Shown: positions 1 through 20,200 of the stretch, piece after piece
How the letters are laid out: the number at the start of each line of letters is the position of its first letter
Numbering within the stretch: the stretch's first letter is position 1
NCBI GenBank assembly: GCA_963693285.1
Contig: OY848919.1
Span: 4,283,827-4,347,826, forward strand
DNA: 64,000 bases
Origin: Xestospongia muta
Taxonomy: Eukaryota > Porifera > Demospongiae > Haplosclerida > Petrosiidae
Direction of reading: 5' to 3'
The notes under the pieces: model-generated
Databases searched by the model: none
Told to the model about the DNA's origin: nothing
Seen by the model: only the letters and a program-made list of their open reading frames with translations
Translations under genes and position numbers: made by a program

Positions 1-8947
<8,947 letters not shown>

Positions 8948-8992
8948 CTTGCTATTAAAACGCGGTAATCAGGAAAAAATATTTTTAACTTG

Positions 8993-9001
8993 TTATATAA
9001 A
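8993..9001 (-). promoter_or_regulatory. Candidate TATA box of gene A
   Basis: TATATAA on the minus strand, about 46 bp upstream of the ATG at 8947. Genes B and C have AT-rich TATA-like boxes at nearly the same distance (39-41 bp), followed by similar leader sequence. This implies a very short 5' leader; the transcription start is not proven. Confidence 0.4.
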
Positions 9002-9085
9002 GTACTACATGACAGGAAATCCATACTTTAGTTATTATTGTAGGAGGGGTTATTGTTATTAAGTGATTGTCATCAGCTCCATATT

Positions 9086-9089
<4 letters not shown>

Positions 9090-9151
<62 letters not shown>

Positions 9152-9154
9152 CAC
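9090..9154. repeat. (AC)n microsatellite
   Basis: About 30 AC dinucleotides with one interrupting G, upstream of gene A. Likely to be length-polymorphic. Confidence 0.95.
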
Positions 9155-9352
9155 ATATATGCTACAGTAATCATAAAAGTAATATCTAATGTCAACAACA
9201 TTTGTGTAAGTTAATACAAATCCACCCAGATATGAGATTATAGCCTATAGAATAAACGAAGAAATAGTTTATATGATCTAATAGTACCAGGACAAAATTG
9301 TCTATATATTTTTGTTCCAAAATTTACTTACTCCTCGATACATGCTATTCCA

Positions 9353-9610
9353 CTCCAGTTATTTAATAGATATGACAGTGTAACACTCCATATGTGTTTC
9401 TATTACAGTCTAACAAAGCCTCTTCAGAACCAGTATAGTCCAAGTCAGCTAACATAATGGAATAACTACCTGGGCCAATAATACGTGCATATATATTATT
9501 GAAATGCGAAAAACCATTACATTTTTCCATCATCACTTTCTTGTATTTGTTACAACAACTGCCTTTTCAAAAAAAATGTCCAACATCTCCATCCAAACAA
9601 TCTAATATTA
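9353..9610 (-). pseudogene. SRCR domain relic downstream of gene B
   Basis: On the minus strand, 9540-9610 retains an SRCR first-exon start (acceptor, then DCLDGDVG) and 9353-9480 retains a second half (LDYTGSEEALLDCNRNTYG, then HCHIY and a stop). The middle of the domain is lost. An equivalent relic lies downstream of gene C at 44990-45240, so it was already present when the B/C unit duplicated. Confidence 0.6.
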
Positions 9611-9658
9611 AAACATAATCAAGACTATACTATTAATCTCCACATTGTTCCTATAACC

Positions 9659-9660
<2 letters not shown>

Positions 9661-9700
<40 letters not shown>
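9661..9700. repeat. (TA)n microsatellite
   Basis: About 18 TA repeats followed by AATAATAATAA. Similar TA runs occur at 11019-11045, 46757-46793 and 51583-51614. Confidence 0.95.
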
Positions 9701-9701
<1 letters not shown>

Positions 9702-9725
9702 ATAATAAGGGACTTTAGTGAATAT

Positions 9726-10040
9726 CAAACTTTTATTGCTCAAACTGTCCAGCAACACGCTCATTGCCAAAGTCAGAGACTATATGATAAATACTCACAT
9801 GATTCAAGTACAGCTAGAAGCTCTCCCTGTAGTAATAAATGGCATATAACTAACTACAAGTTCGAAATATTAATGATAACATAAACCCTTCATACATCAT
9901 TTATGTACATGCATACAGACTTTGAAGCTTACCAAATTTTCAAGGTACTTCGTATTTTCACTATTCTTCAGATTTTTTAGCTTGACAATGGTACAAACCA
10001 TTTTGGAAATGTCTGCAATTGCTGCAGGTTTAGGGAGTGT
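9726..10040 (-). other. Exon-like conserved blocks in gene B 3' flank
   Basis: Between the gene B stop and the SRCR relic, the minus strand has short open blocks with splice-like edges: a block ending KNLKNSENTKYLENL before GTAAGC, then GELLAVLES before GTGAGT. A tract ending EQ* overlaps AATAAA (9732-9737). Gene C's flank has the same blocks (45422-45740), including the AATAAA, but its first block is frameshifted. These may be a decayed small gene, an alternative 3' end, or 3' UTR with the poly(A) signal. The rest of 10041-10275 shows nothing. Confidence 0.3.
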
Positions 10041-10275
10041 GGATTACATAATAAATTAACTTGCTGTTGGAAATAAACACTTTTAATTAATCTACTATAC
10101 TCATGCTGATATAACAAAGACTATGCAAATAGAAAAATGCTAAAACTTGAACCAGATAAAAGTAATAAAAGAAAAGGTAAAACAGAGACAACATTTTAAA
10201 GTTATAAAATACTTTGAAAAATATTTTGGTCTCTAATAATAAAAATAATAGACTTAATTTTAAAAAAGTAAGTTA

Positions 10276-11259
10276 TTAGTGAGGCATTTGTTTTACCCAG
10301 GTCAGGCCAATCAACTGGGCATGAGCTTCAGGAGGAATTCTTATAGCAGCAGTTTCTGCAGCCTTTAGTACATCAGCTACAGTGGTCATTAGATTCTCAG
10401 CATTCACAGTTAACATTTTAGTGGCTACTTTTTCTGCTTCTTTATCTATTTGGAAAATGAGCTACCTGTATACTGAATCATAGAAAACACATACATACCA
10501 TCTCTTTCTTGCTTACTGCTTTCAACAGAAACATTAATTTGGAGTTGAGTGGCTATTGTTGGAATAGCATCGACAAGTTGTAATAGAGTCTGTAATTTGC
10601 ATTATAGTTATAAGAATGAATAAAAAATATTGAAGATATAATAATAGTCAGTCAATGGTAATAAACTTTTACAATATAGTCTATTCATGTTGATAATTAT
10701 CAATTATATTGAAGTAGTACTCACATTTCTCATGTGTTCATCTGTGCAAAGAGCAGCAATTTTTTTAGCCATTTGGACAACTTCTTGGCTTTCCTTAACT
10801 ATAAAGTTAGCTCTTTCAATAAAATCTTCTTTAGAGGTTATTTCACATTCTTCGTCTCTGTAAAAACACAGTTAATTATAGCCTATTTATGTCATATTAA
10901 TAGCTGGATCACAACAGTATAAGCTTATAGCAAATACATTTTGTCAAGTTTCAATTACTAATGTTAATTTGTTCTGATGTCTTATTATTGGTGCACATAT
11001 CACACATACGTACACTATGATATATATATATATATATATATATATGTTATGATGATTATAAAATAAAATGTAATACAACTCTTCAATTGATTTTTATAAT
11101 TGATGATTTTATTGCTAACATTTCAGTATGAGTTTAGATCTACCTCGAAAATTTTGACATTTGCATCATCAATGTAGCCATGCTTTTAGTAGCTGACACC
11201 ATATCATTAGGTTTCTCCTCCGATTGTTTAACTTGTTGATGAAGATCATGAGTAGAAAA
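10276..11259 (-). CDS. Gene B: C-terminal vinculin-tail domain
   Basis: Exons 11144-11259, 10725-10857, 10499-10589 and 10276-10445 encode about 170 residues that align end to end with the five-helix tail of vinculin. Visible anchors: [96 protein letters not shown] and LTWVKQMPH at the stop. In vinculin the equivalents include QCTDKRIRTNLLQ, ERIPTISTQLKI, NAQNLMQSV, EAASIKI and LRWVRK. That domain binds F-actin, PIP2 and the vinculin head. Exon phases here (0, 2, 0, 1) break the phase-1 rule of the ectodomain. Confidence 0.9.
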
Positions 11260-14200
11260 CTGGATTGACATAAATGATTACTTCAAACAAGAAATTTAGA
11301 GTATATATATATATTTGTGTGTGTATGTATCTCTAATTAATATACCTAAAGTTTGATAGTTTTGTACATTAATTTAGTAGACATGTACATATATGTAGTG
11401 ATTATTATATATTGTTATTGCTTACTCCTATAGGATTGGATGATTTTAAAGGAACTTCTTGTTCCATTTCATCCAGTTCTTGTTCTAGTGACATTGTCTC
11501 TACTTCAAACTGACCACTTTCATTATCTATATATAATATTATACAAATAATTAAAAAATTAAGTTATCTAATTTACATAATACCTTTATTTTCATTGGGA
11601 TTTTGTGTTAAAATACAGATAGCAAAATGAGCACAAGTGTTTGGATAATGTATCATACCTGGTATCTTTTTTTCTATAGCCTCCTTATCATGTTGTCTTT
11701 CCACTTCCTCAGAAGTAGTGCCTGTTTCAAAATTACTACTTTCATTGTCTAAGTGCATCAAGATTTAAACCTATCTATTATATTTGACATAACACACATA
11801 TATACCTTTCTTTTCAGCAATGTTTTGTGCTGGAGTACAATTGAGGTTTAAAAAATGAGTATTTGTACTCTAACAAAAGCAGACATACCTTGCGTCATAG
11901 TGTCTATAGATTGATCAAGCTCTTCTTTCATCTTATCTAATATAATATTCACTTCAGTGATTTCAATGTCTGCAATGTATCAAGAATAAATTTGTCCACT
12001 TGATATACATGCATTTGTAGTGAAAATGCGTATGTGTATACTTAAATATAAACAATACCCTGTACTGTATTCTCTGAATATTCTTCATTAACTTGTTGAT
12101 AAACCACTACTGAAGTTTCAAGACTAGTACTTTCATTGTCTACATGTATTGCAGCAATAAATTTATTTTATTGACATATACCATGTAGAAGAATGAGTAA
12201 GTGTTAATGTGCTTTGTAGCAAAAAATGTGTATATTTGTTCTTTGATAAGACTAAATACCTTGTATCATATTCTCAGAAGATTCTTCATTAACATGTTGA
12301 TCAACCTCTGCAGAAGTTTCAAATTCAGTATTTTCATTGTCTATAAACATATCAAAAATTAAGATACAAGATAAATGTGCCTTTGTTTTCACCATTGGTT
12401 TGTGCTGTCATATTTTTAAAATATAAGGGTGCATATTTTGAAAATTATGCTATAATACCTTGTGTTATATACTCTGTGGACTGAACATAAAAGTTTTCTT
12501 CTACCACTACAGAAGTTTTAAGACTAGTGTTTTCACCACCTACATATATTACAATAATAAATTTATCCTATTAGCATTTACTGTATACAGCATGAGTAAC
12601 TGTTATTGTGCTTTGTAGTGGAAAATGTGTATATGTATTTTGAAAAAGGAAATTACTTTCAATTGTATTTCCTAAAGATTCTTCATTAACTTGTTGATCA
12701 ACTTCTATAGACATTTCAAAATCAGTACTTTTATTGTCTGTAAACATATCAAAAAATGAGATACTGGACAATATGTACCTTTGTTTTCATCATTGCTTTG
12801 TGCTGTTAAGTATTTTAGAAATGTGCATACTTCAAAAATTAAGACATAATACCTTGTATTATATACTCCATAGACTCAACATTAAAGTTTTCTTCTACCT
12901 CTACAGAAGTTTTAAGGTCAGTATTTTCAGATATTGTCTTCATTCCAAAGTGACTACTTTCATTGTCTATAATATTTTACAAATTATTAAAAAAGTAAGT
13001 TATCTAATTTGCATAATACTTTTGCTTTCATTGGGATTTTGTGCTAATATACAAGATAAATATACAGTAAAATGAGTATGAATGTTTTAAATAACACATA
13101 GTACCTGGTATTTTATTTTTAGAGAGAGATTTATTGCGTTTAGTGGAAAATGTAGATGTTGTAAGTTCATTAAAGGTTTTGCCTGAAACATTAAAGAACC
13201 ATCGTTTCCAAACACTTCTCGCTTCATTAGAACGAAGACAATGCATTATAAAGATGAATAGACCATGAAAGGCAGTAATGATCACAAACAATGCAGCAAA
13301 GACATCTCGTATTGTCTTATTGGTATGGATATCTTGAGTGGCTAACAATCCAATACCCCATCCCAGACCAAACAAGATTGACAATGTTGTAACTATAACA
13401 ATTTGCTCGCGGACAAATTGTATATTAGTAGTTTTCTTTGATTTGATATTGGACTGGAAGCTTTTTCGTAGAAGAGAGACAATAATGATAATGAAGATCA
13501 CCCAATTGAATATATATACGATCAGGAATGGAACTATCATACCAATATAATATGGTTCATTAAAGGCACGACAACTATAAATATAGACATTTTATATACA
13601 AACATAACAAGTGTACTTACAAATGATCACTCAAGTAGTTTTTATAATTTGGAGCAAAACAGAACAAGACAATGAATAATGGAGTAACTACAAGTAAGAA
13701 AAATAACTATAGTTAATTATATTAATAACATAAGTACTCACTCCATGATGATATGGTTGCTTTTAAAACAAAATGATGAATTTTTTTTCCTAAAACAATC
13801 ACTAAATTCATATACAAGTTGATAGCCTCAGCAGCCATGACCATAAATGTAACAAGAAAAAAATATTGTAACACAGCAGCTGTAAGTGCACAAAGACCAG
13901 GGACAGATTGACTATGTACAGCAAAAATGAAGGCAATGTAGAGACCAGTTAAAGCTAAACACAAATTAATTAGAAGTTGTCCATGATCAGAACTACGTAA
14001 TTTCCTATCAGGACATGTACAACATAATAATGAGTATAGATAAATTAAATAGTATACTTGTTAGCAAGGTAAGAGATAATAGTAATAGTTAGACAAAAGA
14101 GAGAGACAATGATACCAATGTAAGTCACAGAATTTAAGAACAATGTCACTCCAGTTTGCTCTGTTGGTTCATCAATAACAGGAGATACATCCTATAATAT

Positions 14201-17200
14201 ATCATAATGATAATTAAAGAAATTATAATTCTTTTCACTTACCAGTAATATAGCAAAGTTAGTGAGATGATTACATTCACATACAACTTCTGTATTATTA
14301 TTAGTAATGTTATGACATCCTTCATTAGACCAGTTTCCATATTCATCTAAAAGAAGCAGTTATTTTAAAACAACAACAAGCTCAACTTACTGTCTAAATA
14401 TTGATTCCAAAATGAACATTGTGGAGATGATCCATTTAAATTCTATAGGAAGTAAGATATTAAACATATACTATAATAATATGAACTTACTGGATTGACT
14501 TGGAATCTAAGATCTACTGGTGGATCCAGTTCCCTTACTGTATCTGCTCCTACAACACTAGCTGATATAATGACACTACCGACCTCTAAATTATAATTAT
14601 TTCTTCTCAAGAATAAAGAGTCAGTAATAAAAACTGAATGAATGATTCTGGTATTATTTTTAGTAAGACTTGGAAGTGCACTCAGTAAATTGTTTGGTAA
14701 ATTGATAACTGCAGTTGACTGTTGACTAGGTGATCCAAATACCAAATCATTAGAATTAAGAGTTTGATTTTCATCAGAAAATCGTTTCAAATTTACATTG
14801 AATGTTTGACCAAATTGTGTGAATTCTTCAGTATCCACTTGTTGTACAGATACAGCAAATAATTTCTGTATTATTACAATGGGTTCAGAAATATTTATGA
14901 TTGGAATACTCTCTACAACTGATTCAATAGCTTCTAGCATTCTGTGTAAAAAATATTCATTTACAAAGTATTAGAAGTAAACTGACTTAGCTGATGTATT
15001 AGATGTTTCTTGGCTAGTCTGTAAAGTGTCTTGATTAACATCTAAGATGTTACCAACCACTTCCAAAAAAGTAGTAGACAACTGCAAATAAAATAGTAGA
15101 TACTTAATCAGAAAAGTGGACCTCTTACACTAAGATTTCCTGACACATCTTGTGTAGCTGTTACTAGAACACTAACACTTGCTATAACTTCAGTAGAACC
15201 TAATCTGTTACTATTGCCTGTAAGGTTTTCTAGTTGTTCTACTTTCTTTGGAACTGGTAGCTATAAATAAAAGTAGTATACAATCATTGTTTTAAAGGAT
15301 GTTTACAAACATTAATTAGGTCACATATTTCACGTGTTAAGTCACTAAAATTACAAGCTGCTATATTTGCTTCAGCCCACATAGCTCCATTGATAAAGTC
15401 TCCTCCACAATATCTAGTAGCTTCAAGTATTCCTCCACCTTCTGAACTCTTACTACCACAAGGACAGCTTCTAATGACTTGCACTCCAATGTTAGTTTCA
15501 GGCCACAATATAGTAATATTAAGATCTTGTCTACCAGAATATGATGGTATAGTAGTATTGATAGCAGGACAACCATCTTGATGATAAATTAATAATTACA
15601 TTAATAAATTAAATAGATTAACATACCAAATCTATTTACTTCAACTAATGAGATGTTGATATTAATTTGTTTACTTAGTGTAACCAATTGTTGTTGTACT
15701 CTAATTCTGAGTTGTTCAGTAGCTCTATTATTTGTTACCAAAGTAATAACAATAGGAATAGTATTAAGCTGTGCAGTAAAACTATAAAATATATATAAAT
15801 AAAGTCATGCAATTTAACAATATGATTACTTGATGTTGTTTGCAAGCTCTATGGGTAAAAAATAGGAATTTTGAATGCTAGGTATACTGTTATTAGAAAG
15901 TAAATTGTTACTCTGTCAAGTGAAATAAAGATTTCTTATGCTCCTCACAATGATGATGGACAGTACCTGATCAATTAAATTTTGAATTATTATAGATACA
16001 TTTTTATCGGTTGTCTCTTCAGATATGTATATCACAGCTTTATATTGAACAACATCTATATTGATAATTAAATACAGTAAAACATATATATCTATTAATA
16101 CCTGTTATGTTTAGTATAACACGTGAAGAGTTTACAGAGATAATATTTCCTTTGATTAAACTTCTAGCTTCACAATAATAAAATCCTCTGTCCTTCAAAT
16201 TTAGTTCATAGAGCATCAATACAGAAGGATCATTGTTGTCATTTGGAATTAATACATTATCTTTATACCACAAAATAGTAGGAATAGGATTACCAATAGC
16301 TCTACAAGTAATGCTAACAGCGGAGTAGAGATTGCCTGAAGTATTTGTAGGTTGTTGTGTAATAATTGGTAAAATGTAGACTGTCACAACTATAATTGAT
16401 AATGTAACATAATATGTATTGCTTCATATAAACTTGCCTCGTTCACAATTAATACCAGTATATCCACTAAAACAATTACATACATATCCATTACTCAAAC
16501 TATGACATTTACCATGTTTACCACAAGGAGAATTTAAACAGTAGTTTGTGGGTAAGGCTGAAAAAACCACTTATCAATAAAATTAACTCATTTAATCACT
16601 TACGCTCAATTACATATAGTACATATGGTGTTGTTAATACAGCTACAATGTTAGCTGCATTTTTAACTTGACAGGAGTAACTACCATTATCACTCCCTCT
16701 CAAATCTGTAATTGTTAGTACACTTGTAGTAGGAAAATATGTAGATTGAAATCCATTGGAGTGCTCTGATGACACAATTGTTTTTCTACTTGTGCTTAAT
16801 AAAAGTTGTCTATTTTTTCTCCACACAATAACAGGTCGTGGAACACCATCTGCAGTACAGTTGAATGATACACTTTGTCCCTTTTGTTTGGATATATACC
16901 ATCCATTGTTGTTTAATAAGACTGCAACTAAAAATAATTAAAATAATTAATACTAAAAAATTATTGAGTAAGCAGTCTGTACTGTACACTTGTGCATGTA
17001 AAAAAATGAGATGTTATATTCATATTGTTTACCCTATTGTTAGTGATTATCTAAAACTTTTTTAAATGTTTTAGCAGTATTTGGTGTAGTTAATAGTGGC
17101 ATACATGGATGATTCCACGGAATTGTGAATTCATTATTACCTTTGTTGCTTATATCCACATTTTGATATATTTTTAAAATGTTTTGAACACTTTCAACTT

Positions 17201-20200
17201 TTTTATAACTAGGCTGTGTTCTAAAAGTCAATTACAAATTCAATTTATTTTTACTTCTATTAAAAATTAATTAGGACTAAATCTTACATTCACAGCTCAC
17301 TCCAACATCATTACTATGTGTACAGTTGGTAACGCCACAAGATCGATGACTACATTCTAACAAAAATGACTCAGTACCAGTACAATAAAGATCAGATAAG
17401 AGAATAGGACCAGTTCCCAAACCAAAGTAAGCATTAGATTTATCTCTTCCTCCTAAGTCAATAATATAGTATATTATTGTTGTTGAATAATCAAACCTAT
17501 TGGTAAATATCCCAATTGTCCACAAACAACTTTGGCAATAGCAGTATTCCAACTGTTGGAACAAATTGTCCCCCAAACCTCATTGACACAAATTTCTACT
17601 CTTCCTTCATGAGGACCACTACCACCAACAAGTCTGACATTACCATTAGTACAATTAGCTTGTTCAGCAAACACTAAATGTGTTAAATGTCATCATTTAC
17701 ATCTAACTAATATATACCTTGACAAACAACTCCAGCATCATCATGAGAGTTACAATTATATAATACAGCATTGCTATGTGAACAATTGACAAGATGTTCT
17801 TCAGAACCAGTACAATTGATATCAGTGATACCAAATGATAGTTCACCTTCAGTATAGCAGTTATATGTTGGAACAGCACCTGTAAAAATATTAACATTGC
17901 AGTTTGGATAAACTTTTATTTGTTATACCATAAGGAGAATATCCTAATTCTTTACAGACAACTTGAACATCTTTGAAGTCCCAGCTCTGATCACAAAGTG
18001 AAGTCCATGTTGTCTCTATACATATTTCAACTCGACCTGAATTTTTCACTGGGGACCCACTCAATCTCACAGTACCATCAGTACAAGACTCTGCATGTGA
18101 ATAAACAATAAGCAAATTTATTAAATAAAACATAGTGTATTACCAACACAAACAACACTTGCTACTGCACTATCTCCACAATACTTAGTAGCATATAAAG
18201 CATTGTAAGAACATTGTAAAAGAGAGTTATAACTTCCAGATGAGGAACATTCAACATAAGAAAGTATATGTGGTGCCTGCCCATGTCCAAAATAACTATA
18301 CCGTAATGCTGTTGCACCTTTAATATTAAGCAATTGTTAAGTATCAAAATTTTCATGCAAATATCTACCTGTAGGTTGATGTCCCAATTGTTTACATACT
18401 ACATTAGCATCATAAGTACTCCAGGAAGTATCACATACAGATCCCCAGATCTTATTATAACATATCTCCACTCGACCTTCTAGTTCATTGATACCACCAA
18501 CCAAACGTACATCACCATTATTACAAGATGTGTTTACAGTGTAATTGGTATCTAGTGAAATAAATGATAGCATTATTATCTAATGAAGTAAACAATAATG
18601 GAATTTATTGTGGCCATGTGATTTTACTGTACATACATCGACAAATAACTGCTGCATCTTGATACCAATTGCAATAAGTGAAGTTGTCATTATATATGTA
18701 AGAACAGTCCCATATGTCATTTTCCTCACCAGTACAGTTCAAATTATATATATATGTAGGACTATAATAGTCATTGTAGTAGTAACTAGGCAGTGTAATT
18801 GCACCTATCAGTACACAATGTAATATATTTTTAAAGTTATTTTTACAAAACTAACCATAAGGAGAGTATCCTAACTGTCTACATACAACACTGGCATCTT
18901 TATCATCAAAACTGTTACTACAGATAGTACCCCAAGTTCCATTAAGACACACTTCTACTCTACCTATTGTACTATAACTTGTACCAGCAAGACGTATATC
19001 ACCATGTTTACATTTAACTACAAAATATACAAATAAACACAAAAATACAAAAACAACTAATACCTTGGCAAGTAACTACTAAAAAGGCATAATAGTAGTA
19101 AGAATTAAAACTATAGCTGTTAATAGGGTACTTGTAACAATCTAATAGAGACTGTTCAGTACCACTACATGAGAACTCATATGGTATTAATGGTAGAGCA
19201 GGTAAGTCCAAAAATGAACTGGAATACCAAGTAGCACCTACAATAATTTTATGAAGATAAAAATTAAAAAAATTGTGCAATTATTACCTTGATTTGAGTA
19301 TCCGAGAACTCCACAAATTGTATTTGGATTATTGTAGTTGTTATAATTATCAGCACATATTCCAAACCACACATTATTATAACATATCTCTGTTCGGCCA
19401 TTCATTGAAGATGATCCACCAGACAGTCTCATTTCACCATTAGTACAGTTAGCATATTCAACTTCATAGTCTGTAATACATCACATAAATTTAACAAAGA
19501 CAGTACAATATTACCATTAAAACAAGTCATTGCTGCATCATGTGATGAATAACATGAGTAGTTAGTCAGTCCATTATGGGGACAATCAGAGAGTTGTAAC
19601 TCATTTCCAGTACAATTAACATCAATAAAATGATGAGGAAGAAAAAAATTTTTTTTGATGTTACCCATTGACACAGAACCTGTTAAATAGTGTTAGATAT
19701 TGGTTAACAACAATCCACTTCTATAACATACCTAAGTGAGAATATCCCAGTTGTCTGCATGCAACTTTAGCATCATTGTCATCAAAGAAGTCACTACAAA
19801 CAGTACCCCACATTCCATTAACACATACTTCAATACGACCCATTTGTTTGTAGTAATTGTTATAAGGAATGATCTGTATGTCTCCATCTGTACAATCTAC
19901 AAAACAATAAGGCCACAGTTGCATAACAATTGAATACTATATTTTGTATGGAGAATTGCCACAGATATGGCTATTTTATTTAACTATTTTACTTGTGATT
20001 ATTTATATTGAACAATTGTGTAATCAAGATTTTACCAACAATTTATACTCTGCAAACTAGTTATGACAGACGTACTGTGACATTTCACTGCAGCAATATT
20101 TGTAGCATCACAATATGATGTCTTAGTAAAATGACTAAAGGTACACTCAGACAGAGTAGTAGCAGTGTTAGAACATGTAATACCAGTAACCAGTAGTACA

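Noticed and set aside
10276..11259. Tail domain as alpha-catenin or talin I/LWEQ
   Set aside because: The [21 protein letters not shown] run and the LTWVK ending are specific to the vinculin tail. Alpha-catenin and I/LWEQ domains do not end this way.
15390..15581. Plus-strand frame opposite the HRM exon
   Set aside because: Exact antisense of a conserved GPCR exon; no independent support.
17040..17231. Possible exon in the intron between SRCR 38 and Ig
   Set aside because: The similar sequence in the unit I/II junction (25790-25960) does not keep an open frame, and no acceptor/donor pair fits phase 1.
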